Source: Affinirhizobium straminoryzae
GTDB taxonomy: Bacteria; Pseudomonadota; Alphaproteobacteria; Rhizobiales; Rhizobiaceae
Assembly (NCBI RefSeq): GCF_007004135.1
Contig: NZ_VJMG01000011.1
Coordinates: forward strand, 1-64,000
Direction of reading: 5' to 3'
Length of the DNA stretch: 64,000 nt
Translations under genes and position numbers: made by a program
The notes under the pieces: generated by a model
Databases searched by the model: none
Told to the model about the DNA's origin: nothing
Seen by the model: the letters and a program-made list of their open reading frames with translations, nothing else
Part shown: piece after piece, positions 26,036 to 34,690 of the stretch
Numbering within the stretch: position 1 is the stretch's first letter
Layout: each line of letters opens with the position of its first letter

Positions 26036-26683
26036 ATGGCAACGACGCTGATTCTTCCCGGGCTGTATGGCTCCGGTGATAGCCACTGGCAGCGCATCTG
26101 GGCTGCGGATTGTCCCGACTGCGAGGTTGTCGAGCAGGAAAACTGGGCCTGCCCCGATCTCCTTCGCTGGGCCGATGTTCTGGAGCGGCGACTGGCGGAT
26201 ACGCAGGATGCGGTTCATCTCGTCGCGCACAGCCTTGGCTGCCTGCTGGTTGCACATCTGGCGGCTTCCCCGGTGGCGAGCCGGATCCGCTCGGCCTTTC
26301 TCGTTGCGCCGTGCGATATGGAGGCCGTCGAAACGCTGCACCCGTGTACCGTGCGCCTGCATCGGAAGCCGGATATCCCTCTGCCGTTTCACAGCCTCGT
26401 CATCGGCAGTGAAAATGATCCCTACATGACCAGGGAGAAGCTGCTGGCTCAGGCCGCCATCTGGGGCAGCGACGTGAAAATCCTTGGCCGTGTCGGTCAC
26501 ATCAATGTCGCCAGCGGTTTCGGTCGGTGGCGTGCCGGCTATGAATTGTTCAACGCGTTCACCCACCGCCTTGCCGAGCACACCCAAGGCAGCAACGCCT
26601 CCCCTTCCACGTCACAAAAGCCCCCGCGGATCGATCTGCTGGATGCGGTGGTGACATCCGGCCTTTCGGCCATTGCCCACTGA
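26036..26683 (+). CDS. RBBP9/YdeN-family serine hydrolase
   Basis: A 215-aa small alpha/beta hydrolase. The N terminus TLILPGLYGSGDSHWQRIW is typical of this family, the nucleophile serine is in VAHSLGCLLVAHL (about residue 66), and the late IGSENDPY and GRVGHINVASGFG carry the acid and histidine. Physiological substrates of these proteins are unknown in most bacteria. It is preceded by GGAGGGCTTCGCG. The gene stands alone between two sulfur operons, so a link to sulfur ester metabolism is possible but only positional. Confidence 0.85.
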   Translation: MATTLILPGLYGSGDSHWQRIWAADCPDCEVVEQENWACPDLLRWADVLERRLADTQDAVHLVAHSLGCLLVAHLAASPVASRIRSAFLVAPCDMEAVETLHPCTVRLHRKPDIPLPFHSLVIGSENDPYMTREKLLAQAAIWGSDVKILGRVGHINVASGFGRWRAGYELFNAFTHRLAEHTQGSNASPSTSQKPPRIDLLDAVVTSGLSAIAH

Positions 26684-26934
26684 CAAGCCCGTTCAGGCCT
26701 GTGCGCGAATCCGACGGGACGGCGGAGGCTTTTCTTTATGCCTTCGACCATCACGCGAGCGATTTTCGCGGTTGAAACAGCCTTCTCCCTCTCCTTTTCA
26801 TCTCCCGAATGTTCCACGATCCCGCAGCAAGGTAGCGCGCCCGTTCTGCCGCTGCCCGCTTTTCCAGATCGTCCGTCTTCCCGTAAATGCCCAAAGTGAA
26901 ACACTTTTCTGATTGCAACGGGGTTCGTTGACTT

Positions 26935-26955
26935 AGTCTACTGCGATAATAGACT
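26935..26955. promoter_or_regulatory. AGTCTA-N9-TAGACT inverted repeat upstream of sbp
   Basis: AGTCTA (26935-26940) is the exact inverse of TAGACT (26950-26955) with a 9-base spacer, 28 bases before the sbp start. It shares the TCTA-N9-TAGA core with 20962-20978. The position suits an operator or activator site controlling sulfate uptake. The 299 bases between the hydrolase stop and sbp hold no other feature I can support. Confidence 0.6.
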
Positions 26956-26982
26956 GAACGCATCGAAACGGAGGAAGCCATC

Positions 26983-28005
26983 ATGTCCAGATCCAAACGA
27001 CTCCTGGGGCTTGCCGCAGCCGGCCTCTTTGCATCACTCCTGGTTGCGCCGCAGGTCTTGGCGGACACCAAGCTGCTGAACGTCTCCTACGACCCCACAC
27101 GTGAATTCTACAAGGAATTCAACGCAGCCTTCGCCAAGGACTGGAAGACCAAGACCGGCGAGACGGTCACGATCCAGCAGTCGCACGGCGGTTCCGGTGC
27201 GCAGGCGCGCTCGGTCATCGACGGCTTGGATGCTGACGTCGTGACGCTCGGCCTGGAAAGCGATATTGACGCGATTGCTTCGAAGACCAAGAAAATCCCG
27301 GCCGACTGGCGCAAGCGCCTGCCGAACGCTTCCGCTCCCTACACCTCCACTGTGGTCTTCCTGGTCCGCAAGGGTAACCCGAAGGGCATCAAGGACTGGC
27401 CGGATCTGGTGAAGGACGGCGTGCAGATCATCACGCCGAACCCGAAGACCTCTGCCGGCGGCCGCTGGAACTATCTGGCTGCCTGGCTGTGGGCTGCCAA
27501 GCAGTACAATAACGACGATGCCAAGATTAAGGCCTATATCGCCGATATCTACAAGCATGCGCCGGTTCTCGACACCGGTGCGCGCGGCTCGACGGTAACC
27601 TTCGCGCAGCGCCAGCTGGGCGACGTGCTGCTGGCCTGGGAAAACGAGGCCTACCTTGCCAAGCAGGAATTCGGCGATGGCGATTTCGACATCGTGGTTC
27701 CGAAGCTTTCGATCCTGGCGGAGCCGCCGGTCTCCCTGGTGGACGGCAATGCCGATGCCAAGGGCACGCGGAAGGTTGCCGAAGCCTATCTGCAATATCT
27801 CTATTCCGCGGAAGGCCAGACGCTCGCCGCCAAGTGGTTCTATCGCCCCGCCAAGCCCGAACTCGTTCCTGCCGACAAGCTCACCCTGCCCAAGGTGGAT
27901 GTTGTCTCCATCGACGATCCGATCTTCGGCGGCTGGAAGGTTGTGCAGGCGAAGCACTTCGACGATGGCGGCATCTTCGACCAGCTCTACAAGCCCGGCA
28001 AGTAA
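26983..28005 (+). CDS. sbp: Periplasmic sulfate-binding protein
   Basis: A 340-aa sulfate/thiosulfate-binding protein. It begins with a signal peptide (RSKRLLGLAAAGLFASLLV, cleavage near VLADT). The mature start LLNVSYDPTREFYKEFNAAF and the sulfate-loop patterns QQSHGGSGAQARSVIDGLDA (read in sections), VTPNPKTSAGGRWNYLAAW-like, and WENEAYLA are family hallmarks. GGAGGAAGCC precedes the ATG. It is the first gene of a four-gene sulfate importer with cysT, cysW and cysA, and a hairpin separates it from cysT. Confidence 0.96.
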   Translation: MSRSKRLLGLAAAGLFASLLVAPQVLADTKLLNVSYDPTREFYKEFNAAFAKDWKTKTGETVTIQQSHGGSGAQARSVIDGLDADVVTLGLESDIDAIASKTKKIPADWRKRLPNASAPYTSTVVFLVRKGNPKGIKDWPDLVKDGVQIITPNPKTSAGGRWNYLAAWLWAAKQYNNDDAKIKAYIADIYKHAPVLDTGARGSTVTFAQRQLGDVLLAWENEAYLAKQEFGDGDFDIVVPKLSILAEPPVSLVDGNADAKGTRKVAEAYLQYLYSAEGQTLAAKWFYRPAKPELVPADKLTLPKVDVVSIDDPIFGGWKVVQAKHFDDGGIFDQLYKPGK

Positions 28006-28041
28006 CGCGTCTTCACCGCCTCCCAAGGCAAAAATGCGAGG

Positions 28042-28064
28042 AGCCCCGGCATCACGTCGGGGCT
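28042..28064 (+). other. Intercistronic hairpin between sbp and cysT
   Basis: AGCCCCG (28042-28048) pairs with CGGGGCT (28058-28064) around a 9-base loop in the 104-base gap after sbp. It probably stabilises the sbp message or partly terminates, lowering permease expression; the role is inferred. Confidence 0.55.
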
Positions 28065-28109
28065 TGTCGCATCGTTGAAGACTGGCAATGATGGACCTCA
28101 CGCGATTTC

Positions 28110-28961
28110 ATGACGACAGGTAACCTGATGACACGCTGGCGCCAGCCGAGCATCCTTCCCGGCTTCGGCCTGACGCTCGGCTATACATTGCTCTATCTGA
28201 CGCTGATCATTCTCGTGCCGCTTGCGGCGCTGGTCTGGCGTTCCACCGGGATTGGCTGGAGTGCCTTCTGGGCGCTGGCCTTCGACCAGCGCACGCTTCT
28301 GGCGTTGCGCGTGAGTTTTGGTGCAGCCCTCATTGCGGCGGCGGTCAACGTGGTGTTCGGCGTGGTTGTCGCCTGGGTGCTCGTGCGCTACGATTTTCCC
28401 GGCCGCCGTCTGGTCGATGCCATCATCGATCTTCCCTTTGCCCTGCCAACCGCCGTCGCGGGCATTTCGCTGGCCGCCCTTTATGCGCCTAAGGGCTGGA
28501 TCGGCCAGATCTTTGCCCCGCTCGGCATCAAGATTGCCTTCACCCCGCTTGGTATCGTCATTGCATTGATCTTCGTCGGCCTGCCCTTCGTCGTGCGCAC
28601 CGTGCAGCCGGTCATGGCCGAACTCGACCGCGAGGTGGAGGAAGCTGCGGCGACACTGGGGGCCAATCGCTTCCAGACGCTGGCACAGGTGGTGCTGCCG
28701 ATGCTGGTGCCTGCCATCCTTACCGGTTTCGCGCTCGCCTTTGCCCGCGCGGTTGGCGAGTACGGCTCTGTCATCTTCATTGCCGGCAACGTGCCCTACG
28801 TGTCGGAAATCGCCCCGCTGCTGATCGTCATCCGGCTGGAAGAATTCAATTATGCAGGTGCAACCTCGATTGCCTGCATCATGCTGATCATCTCCTTCTG
28901 CATGCTGCTGATCATCAACATGCTGCAGATGTGGAGCCGCCGGAGGTATTCCAATGTCTGA
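28110..28961 (+). CDS. cysT: Sulfate ABC transporter permease CysT (CysU)
   Basis: A 283-aa inner-membrane permease with about six spans. Markers are LPGFGLTLGYTLLYLTLI at the N terminus, VVAWVLVRYDFPGRRLVDAI, DLPFALPTAVAGI, the EAA loop (EEAAATLGANRFQTL, then VVLPMLVPAILTG) and FARAVGEYGSVIFIAGN. These are typical for CysT. ATG at 28110 is used; ATG 28128 is an in-frame alternative. It overlaps cysW by eight bases. Confidence 0.95.
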   Translation: MTTGNLMTRWRQPSILPGFGLTLGYTLLYLTLIILVPLAALVWRSTGIGWSAFWALAFDQRTLLALRVSFGAALIAAAVNVVFGVVVAWVLVRYDFPGRRLVDAIIDLPFALPTAVAGISLAALYAPKGWIGQIFAPLGIKIAFTPLGIVIALIFVGLPFVVRTVQPVMAELDREVEEAAATLGANRFQTLAQVVLPMLVPAILTGFALAFARAVGEYGSVIFIAGNVPYVSEIAPLLIVIRLEEFNYAGATSIACIMLIISFCMLLIINMLQMWSRRRYSNV

Positions 28962-29814
28962 GGCCGTCTCCCGTTACCGCGATCCTGCTGGCGAAAGCCC
29001 GACCTGGCGCGTGCTTCTGACGCTTGTTGCGGTCGCCTTTCTGGCGATTGTCGTGATCCTGCCGCTGATCACCGTGTTCTACGAGGCCTTCCGCAAGGGA
29101 GCGGCCGCCTTTTTCGAGGCCTTTCAGGAACCGGATGCGATTGCTGCCATCCGCCTGACGCTGACGGTCGCCGCCATTGCCGTGCCGCTCAACCTGGTTT
29201 TCGGGGTTGCTGCCGCCTGGGCGATTGCCAAATTCGATTTCCGGGGCAAGACCTTTCTCGTCACGCTGATCGACCTGCCCTTCTCGATCTCACCGGTGAT
29301 TTCCGGTCTGGTCTATGTCCTGCTGTTTGGTGCCCAGAGCTATCTGGGGCCGATCCTGAAATCGCAGGGCATCCAGATCATCTTCGCCTTGCCGGGCATC
29401 GTGCTTGCCACGGTCTTCGTCACATTTCCCTTCATCGCGCGCGAACTTATCCCGTTGATGCAGGAACAGGGCACGGGTGACGAGGAGGCAGCCCTTTCGC
29501 TCGGCGCGACCGGATGGCAGACGTTCTGGTATGTGACGCTGCCGAACGTGAAATGGGGCCTGCTATACGGCGTGCTGCTCTGCAATGCGCGTGCCATGGG
29601 CGAATTCGGCGCCGTGTCGGTGGTGTCCGGCCATGTGCGCGGCCTGACCGAGACGATGCCGCTGCACATCGAAATTCTCTACAATGAGTATAATTTTGCC
29701 GCGGCCTTTGCCATTGCCACACTGCTTGCGCTGCTTGCGCTGGTTACCCTGGCGCTGAAGACACTTCTGGAACTGCGCTATGGCGACGAGATCGCCGCCG
29801 GTCGGAAACACTGA
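28954..29814 (+). CDS. cysW: Sulfate ABC transporter permease CysW
   Basis: A 286-aa inner-membrane partner of CysT. The pattern FGVAAAWAIAKFDFRGKTFL, DLPFSISPVISGLVYVLLFG, EEAALSLGATGWQTFWYVTLP (in pieces; the EAA loop) and NARAMGEFGAVSVVSGHVRG is characteristic. GGAGG stands nine bases before ATG 28954, inside the end of cysT. Together they form the sulfate channel energised by CysA. Confidence 0.96.
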   Translation: MSEAVSRYRDPAGESPTWRVLLTLVAVAFLAIVVILPLITVFYEAFRKGAAAFFEAFQEPDAIAAIRLTLTVAAIAVPLNLVFGVAAAWAIAKFDFRGKTFLVTLIDLPFSISPVISGLVYVLLFGAQSYLGPILKSQGIQIIFALPGIVLATVFVTFPFIARELIPLMQEQGTGDEEAALSLGATGWQTFWYVTLPNVKWGLLYGVLLCNARAMGEFGAVSVVSGHVRGLTETMPLHIEILYNEYNFAAAFAIATLLALLALVTLALKTLLELRYGDEIAAGRKH

Positions 29815-29829
29815 GGACCTTTCAGGACT

Positions 29830-30867
29830 ATGGACGTTAGAATCAAGAACATCCGCAAGGAATTCGCCCGCTTTCCGGCCCTCAACGGCCTGTCGCTGGA
29901 TATTGCCTCCAGTGAACTGATTGCATTGCTCGGACCATCCGGCTCGGGCAAGACCACACTGCTGCGACTGATTGCTGGCCTCGAGCAGCCGACGGAGGGG
30001 CAGATCTTTTTCGGCGATGAGGATGCGTCCCTGAAAAGCGTGCAGGAGCGCAATATCGGTTTCGTCTTCCAACATTATGCGCTGTTCCGCCATATGACGG
30101 TCGCCGAGAATATTGCCTTCGGCCTGAAGGTGCGCCCGGCCGACACTCGCCCGGCCAAATCGGAGATCCGCAAGCGCGTCAGCGATCTCCTCGACATGGT
30201 GCATCTCTCCGGTCTGGAAAAGCGGTATCCCAACCAGCTCTCGGGTGGTCAGCGGCAGCGTGTCGCTTTGGCGCGCGCCATGGCGATCGAACCGCGTGTG
30301 CTGTTGCTGGACGAGCCCTTTGGCGCGCTCGATGCCAAGGTGCGCAAGGAACTGCGCAAGTGGCTGCGTGAATTTCACGACCGCACGGGCCACACCACGG
30401 TCTTCGTGACCCATGACCAGGAAGAGGCACTGGAACTCGCTGATCGCGTTGTGGTGATGAGCCAGGGCCGTATCGAGCAGGTCGGCTCGGCAGACGATGT
30501 CTATGACCGTCCCGGTTCGCCCTTCGTGCACCGCTTCATCGGCGAAGCGTCGGAGGTGCCGGTGCGGATCGAAAATGGCGAGGTTTGGATCGATGATCGC
30601 ACCGTCGGTCTGAAGGCCGAAGGCAACGGCCCGGCCACGCTGTTCTTCCGTCCGCATGATGTGGATTTTCTGGAAGGCTGCGGCGGGTGCTTTGAAGGCG
30701 TGGTTGTCGGCAGCCGACGTCTGGCGGGCGCGCGCCGGCTGGAGGTTGAACTCGGCGGGAGTCGTCATCGCATTGAGGTTGACGTACCCGTCGATCATCC
30801 GGCAGCCATGAAGTCCGGCCTTAACTTCCGACCGCGCCACTGGGCGGTCTTCCCGACAAACGGGTGA
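29830..30867 (+). CDS. cysA: Sulfate ABC transporter ATP-binding protein CysA
   Basis: A 345-aa ATPase. Walker [10 protein letters not shown] (about 35-43), signature [15 protein letters not shown], Walker [12 protein letters not shown], and the H-loop in [12 protein letters not shown] are intact. The C-terminal domain has [10 protein letters not shown], as in CysA. It closes the operon, and a G+C hairpin at 30873 separates it from the convergent ssu operon. Confidence 0.95.
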   Translation: MDVRIKNIRKEFARFPALNGLSLDIASSELIALLGPSGSGKTTLLRLIAGLEQPTEGQIFFGDEDASLKSVQERNIGFVFQHYALFRHMTVAENIAFGLKVRPADTRPAKSEIRKRVSDLLDMVHLSGLEKRYPNQLSGGQRQRVALARAMAIEPRVLLLDEPFGALDAKVRKELRKWLREFHDRTGHTTVFVTHDQEEALELADRVVVMSQGRIEQVGSADDVYDRPGSPFVHRFIGEASEVPVRIENGEVWIDDRTVGLKAEGNGPATLFFRPHDVDFLEGCGGCFEGVVVGSRRLAGARRLEVELGGSRHRIEVDVPVDHPAAMKSGLNFRPRHWAVFPTNG

Positions 30868-30872
30868 TCAAG

Positions 30873-30894
30873 GCCGCCCCGCGTGCGGGGCGGC
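30873..30894. terminator. GC-rich hairpin between convergent cysA and ssuB
   Basis: GCCGCCCC (30873-30880) pairs with GGGGCGGC (30887-30894), with a 6-base GCGTGC loop. It lies 5 bases after the cysA stop and 25 bases before the ssuB end, so it can serve both operons. Confidence 0.75.
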
Positions 30895-30918
30895 GAGCTT
30901 TGGTGCAGAGCCGGCGGT

Positions 30919-31671
30919 TCAGACCGCCTCGAGAATCTGACGCTGCAGATCAACTGCGCGGGGATCGGCAAGCTCCCGTCGCGGCCGCTCAATGTCGATC
31001 GTGATATCGAGGGCCGTTTCACCGTTCTTCAGCACGATGACACGGTCGGCAAGTGCTACGGCTTCGGCGACGTCATGGGTGATGAGAATGGTGGTGAAGC
31101 GTCGCTCCCGCCAGAGCCCTTCCAGCAGCCGGTGCATTTCAAGGCGGGTCAGAGCGTCGAGCGCGCCGAAGGGTTCGTCGAGCAGCAGCACGCCTGGACG
31201 CCCGACGAGCGCGCGGGCCAGCGCGACACGCTGCTTCTGGCCGCCTGAGAGCACGCTCGGCCACTCCTGACCGCGGCCTGCAAGGCCGACGTCGGCAAGC
31301 GTTGCCTCGGCACGCGCGCGCCAGTCCGGGCCGCGGGCGATCCCGACATTGTCCAGAACCGTCTGCCAGGGTACCAGCCGCGCCTCCTGAAACAGCAGGC
31401 GCAGATCCGGATGGAGACCGTTGACCGGCTGCCCGCCGATCGTCAGCCGCCCGCCGCTTGGCTGCTCCAGCCCGGCGATCAGGCGCATCAGCGTGGACTT
31501 GCCACCGCCGGACCGACCGACCACGGCGACGAATTGCGAGGCGGGAACCTCCAGATGAAAGCCCTGCAATACCGGAACCGCGCCGAACGATTTCTTCACA
31601 CCGGCAAGCGAAAGCGACAGGCCGGCAGAGGCCGGATCTGCCGCAAGCGAGGAAAGTGCGACCTGTGCCAT
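30919..31671 (-). CDS. ssuB: Aliphatic sulfonate ABC transporter ATP-binding protein SsuB
   Basis: A 250-aa ATPase with Walker A GRSGGGKST, the Q-loop LLFQEARLVPWQTV typical of the taurine/nitrate/sulfonate group, signature [15 protein letters not shown], and Walker [15 protein letters not shown]. The ATG at 31671 shares one base with the ssuC stop (TGATG), which fixes the start. Last gene of the minus operon ssuA-ssuC-ssuB. Confidence 0.93.
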   Translation of the reverse strand: MAQVALSSLAADPASAGLSLSLAGVKKSFGAVPVLQGFHLEVPASQFVAVVGRSGGGKSTLMRLIAGLEQPSGGRLTIGGQPVNGLHPDLRLLFQEARLVPWQTVLDNVGIARGPDWRARAEATLADVGLAGRGQEWPSVLSGGQKQRVALARALVGRPGVLLLDEPFGALDALTRLEMHRLLEGLWRERRFTTILITHDVAEAVALADRVIVLKNGETALDITIDIERPRRELADPRAVDLQRQILEAV

Positions 31672-32510
31672 CAGTTGCGGTCTCCGTGGTTTGCCTGGTA
31701 GGCAGGGTGCCAGCGCAGAAGGCGACGTTCCAGCAGCCGGGTCGCGAGATCGGCGAGCTTGCCGAGCAGCGCGTAAAGAATGATGCCGAGCAGAACGACA
31801 TCGGTCATGAAGAATTCGCGCGCATTCATCGTCATGTAGCCGATACCGGCATTGGCGGAGATGGTTTCCGCGACGATCAGCGTCAACCACATCAGGCCGA
31901 GCGAATAGCGCAGGCCGACGAGAATGGAGGGCAAGGCCCCAGGCAGGATGATCCGGCGGATCAGGGCGGCGCGATCGAGACCATAGACACGGGCCATCTC
32001 GATGACCTGCGGATCGACGGTGCGTACGCCATGGAAGGTGTTGATGTAGAGCGGAAAGAAAACGCCGATCGCCACGAGGAAGATCTTTGCGGTCTCATCG
32101 ATGCCGAACCACAGGATGACGAGCGGGATCAGCGCCAGATGCGGAATGTTGCGCAGCATCTGCAGCGTGCTGTCGAGCAGGGTCTCGGCCGGTTTCCAAA
32201 GCCCGTTCAGCAGACCGAGCAGGAAGCCGAGACCGCCGCCGATCACAAGCCCCACCAGCGCGCGCTGCGTGGAGATCAACGTGTGGTGGACGAGCGTACC
32301 ATCCAGCAGCGCTTTCCAACCGGCGAGCGCCACCGTCGACGGTGCCGGCATCAGGCGCGCGGTGACGAGGCCGAAACGGGCTGCCGCCTCCCAGAGGAGA
32401 AGCAGTACGAGCGGCACGATCCAGGGTGCGAAGGAAGCAAGCAGGGGCCGGATGCGCGAGGGACGAACCGCCTCCTCGCGCGCTTCGGAAACGACGGCGC
32501 TCCAGGCCAT
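31671..32510 (-). CDS. ssuC: Aliphatic sulfonate ABC transporter permease SsuC
   Basis: A 279-aa inner-membrane permease with about six spans. LLLLWEAAARFGLV near the N terminus, LLGLLNGLWKPAETLLDST, MLRNIPHLALIPLVILWFG and LRYSLGLMWLTLIVAETISA are family hallmarks of the SsuC/TauC/NrtB group. It overlaps ssuA and ssuB by one base on each side. Confidence 0.93.
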   Translation of the reverse strand: MAWSAVVSEAREEAVRPSRIRPLLASFAPWIVPLVLLLLWEAAARFGLVTARLMPAPSTVALAGWKALLDGTLVHHTLISTQRALVGLVIGGGLGFLLGLLNGLWKPAETLLDSTLQMLRNIPHLALIPLVILWFGIDETAKIFLVAIGVFFPLYINTFHGVRTVDPQVIEMARVYGLDRAALIRRIILPGALPSILVGLRYSLGLMWLTLIVAETISANAGIGYMTMNAREFFMTDVVLLGIILYALLGKLADLATRLLERRLLRWHPAYQANHGDRN

Positions 32511-33472
32511 CAGGCCGCACCCTTGCGCACGACATCGGCGATGACGAGCTTGGTCGGGATCAGCCCCAGAGCAAAGAAGGTGTCGGCAATGGCCTGCTGC
32601 TGGGCAATGACCGTCTTGTCGAGCGCCTTGACGCCATAGGACTGCCGCTCCAGCGCGCGCACCAGGGTCGGTTCCGGAATGCCGACGGAGGGGGCAAGTT
32701 CGGCGGCCGCAGCGGCGGTGTTCGCCTTCGTCCAGTCATCGATCTCCGCAATGGCCTGGAGGGTCAGATCGAGTGCCTGGGCATTGCCCTCCACGAAGGG
32801 GCGCGCACCGAGATAGAACTGATGGTTCGGCACCAGCCCCTCGCCATTGCGCAGTTCGCGCGCCTCGATGGCAATCTCAGCCGCCGCCTGGAACGGGTCC
32901 CAGATCACCCAGGCATCGACGGCACCGCGTTCGAAGGCGGCACGGGCGTCGGCGGGGGGCAGAAAGGAGGTCTTGATATCGGTATAGGCAAGGCCGGCTT
33001 CTTCCAGCGCCTTGACGAGCAGATAATGGACGTTGGAGCCCTTGTTAAGCGCCACCGTCTTGCCCTTCAACTGGGCCACCGAGGTGATGGGACTCCCCTT
33101 CGGCACAAGGATCGCTTCGCCGCGCGGTGCTGGCGGCTCGTGCGCCACATAGACGAGCGGCGCGCCGGCTGCCTGGGCGAAGATCGGCGGCGTCTCGCCA
33201 GTCGACCCGAAATCGACGGCGCCCACGTTCAGGGCTTCGAGCAACTGCGGACCAGCCGGAAACTCGGTCCATTTGACCTGATAGCCGATCTTTTCAAGCT
33301 TCTTTTCGAGAAGCCCCTTGCCCTTCAAGAGCACGAGCGTGCCGTATTTCTGATAGCCGATGCGCAAAACCTTGTCGGCGGCGCGCGACGCCGTCGCTCC
33401 GGCAAACGGTGCGGCCATCGCACCGGCGAGGAGACCCGAAAATGTGCGGCGAGACAGTGTCATGATCTGCAT
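32510..33472 (-). CDS. ssuA: Aliphatic sulfonate-binding protein SsuA
   Basis: A 320-aa periplasmic binding protein. It begins with a Tat-like or Sec signal (SRRTFSGLLAGAMAAPFAG). Mature features are VLRIGYQKYGTLVLLKGKG, TEFPAGPQLLEALNVGAVDF, GSTGETPPIFAQAAG and VDAWVIWDPFQAAAEI, all typical for SsuA. AGGGGA is close to ATG 33472; ATG 33463 has better spacing and cannot be excluded. The FAD-SsuD fusion and the flavin reductase elsewhere in the island would process the imported sulfonate. Confidence 0.93.
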   Translation of the reverse strand: MQIMTLSRRTFSGLLAGAMAAPFAGATASRAADKVLRIGYQKYGTLVLLKGKGLLEKKLEKIGYQVKWTEFPAGPQLLEALNVGAVDFGSTGETPPIFAQAAGAPLVYVAHEPPAPRGEAILVPKGSPITSVAQLKGKTVALNKGSNVHYLLVKALEEAGLAYTDIKTSFLPPADARAAFERGAVDAWVIWDPFQAAAEIAIEARELRNGEGLVPNHQFYLGARPFVEGNAQALDLTLQAIAEIDDWTKANTAAAAAELAPSVGIPEPTLVRALERQSYGVKALDKTVIAQQQAIADTFFALGLIPTKLVIADVVRKGAA

Positions 33473-33660
33473 TTTCCCCTGATCGGATGGCTGGCCATCG
33501 CTTGTCACTGGGACAGAAGCCTATCCGAATAGCCCATAGATTTAGAGGAATGTACCGCCATGCTGTCGCCGGCTGCGGAAATTCTCAGCCATTGAAAGAG
33601 CGCGTGACGCAAAGTTTTGCCTCGTTCGTTCGGAGAACAGAGGAGGTGGCAGCCCCCGTA

Positions 33661-34683
33661 TCATCCCGGGCGTACGGTTGATCGCCACACCGGTGGTGCC
33701 GGAAAGAGGTGATGCGCTTCCGCAGGTTCGGTTTCTGCGGCTTGCTCCAGAAGGGTGATGATCGCATCCGCCATCTCGTGAAGCGGCTGGGCGAAAGTGG
33801 TCAGTTGATAGCTCGACCAGCCGGCCATCTCGATATCGTCGAAGCCGACAATGCAGAGATCGCGCGGAATGGAAAGCCCGAATTCCTGGCGTGCGCCATC
33901 CAGGAAGCCGCAGGCAATCAGGTCGGTGACGCAGAACACGCCGTCGGGGCGGTCGCGGGCCGCAAGCAATCGGCGCGCGGCTTCTCGACCGGTGGCATAA
34001 CTGGTCGGGCCGGCGCGCAGCACGCGGCAGTCGTGCCCGGCGGCTTCCGCAGCATCACAGAACAGGCGTTCGCGGGCAGTCAAGCTTGGCGAACCGATGG
34101 TGGAGGAGACGACCGCCAGCCGTCGGCAACCGGCACGAGCCAGCATGTGATGCGCATCGGCCATGGCGGCGGGATGGTCCACCGCAATATGGTCGGCGCC
34201 GGCAAACTGGCCGGCGCGGTTGACCAGGATGACATGCTGGCCGCTCTTCACGCAGGTTTCCACCAGCGAGGCCGGCGGCGTGCCGGACAGGACGATCGTG
34301 GCGGAGGCGCGGTAGTTCAGCGTCTGGCGCAGGGCGGCGCTCGCCGTCGCCTCGCCGCCGGCGGTGTTGATCAGCATTACGGCGCGCCCGGCCTGTTGCA
34401 GGCGCTGTGTCAGAGCATCGAGAAGCCGCGCCTGATAGGGTGCGTTGAGGTCAGCGCCGAGAATGCAGACCGGCCGGCTGCGTTCGGTGGAAAGCCCGCG
34501 TGCCAGATGGTTGACGTGATAGTTCAGCTGTTCGGCGGCCGCGAGGACACGCTCCCGCGTCTCGTCCGACACGCTGGCACCCGGCGTGAAGGTGCGTGAG
34601 ACGGCTGAACGGGAAACGCCGGCAAGGCGGGCCACCTCGGCGGCGCTGGCAATCGTCTTCGGCGTCTTCCCCGTCATCCGCAT
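33661..34683 (-). CDS. LacI-family transcriptional regulator of the putative organophosphate cluster
   Basis: A 340-aa LacI-type regulator. The helix-turn-helix (ASAAEVARLAGVSRSAVSRTF) and hinge (NYHVNHLARGLSTERS) are clear, followed by an effector domain (VCILGADLNAPYQARLLDAL, VLSGTPPASL, VGFDDIEMAGWSSYQLTTF). It is the last gene of the minus-strand cluster that starts with the permease at 40389. Likely targets are the paired TTTGCA-N6-TGCAAA palindromes at 40485 and 40593, although the GntR regulator at 41012 is a rival candidate. ATG 34677 is an alternative start with GGA six bases upstream. Confidence 0.88.
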   Translation of the reverse strand: MRMTGKTPKTIASAAEVARLAGVSRSAVSRTFTPGASVSDETRERVLAAAEQLNYHVNHLARGLSTERSRPVCILGADLNAPYQARLLDALTQRLQQAGRAVMLINTAGGEATASAALRQTLNYRASATIVLSGTPPASLVETCVKSGQHVILVNRAGQFAGADHIAVDHPAAMADAHHMLARAGCRRLAVVSSTIGSPSLTARERLFCDAAEAAGHDCRVLRAGPTSYATGREAARRLLAARDRPDGVFCVTDLIACGFLDGARQEFGLSIPRDLCIVGFDDIEMAGWSSYQLTTFAQPLHEMADAIITLLEQAAETEPAEAHHLFPAPPVWRSTVRPG

Positions 34684-34690
34684 TCCGTTG

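Noticed and set aside
26928-26950. A sigma-70 promoter TTGACT/GATAAT before sbp
   Set aside because: The two boxes are only 11 bases apart, far short of the usual 16-18, so at most one of them is used; the inverted repeat here is the better-supported element.
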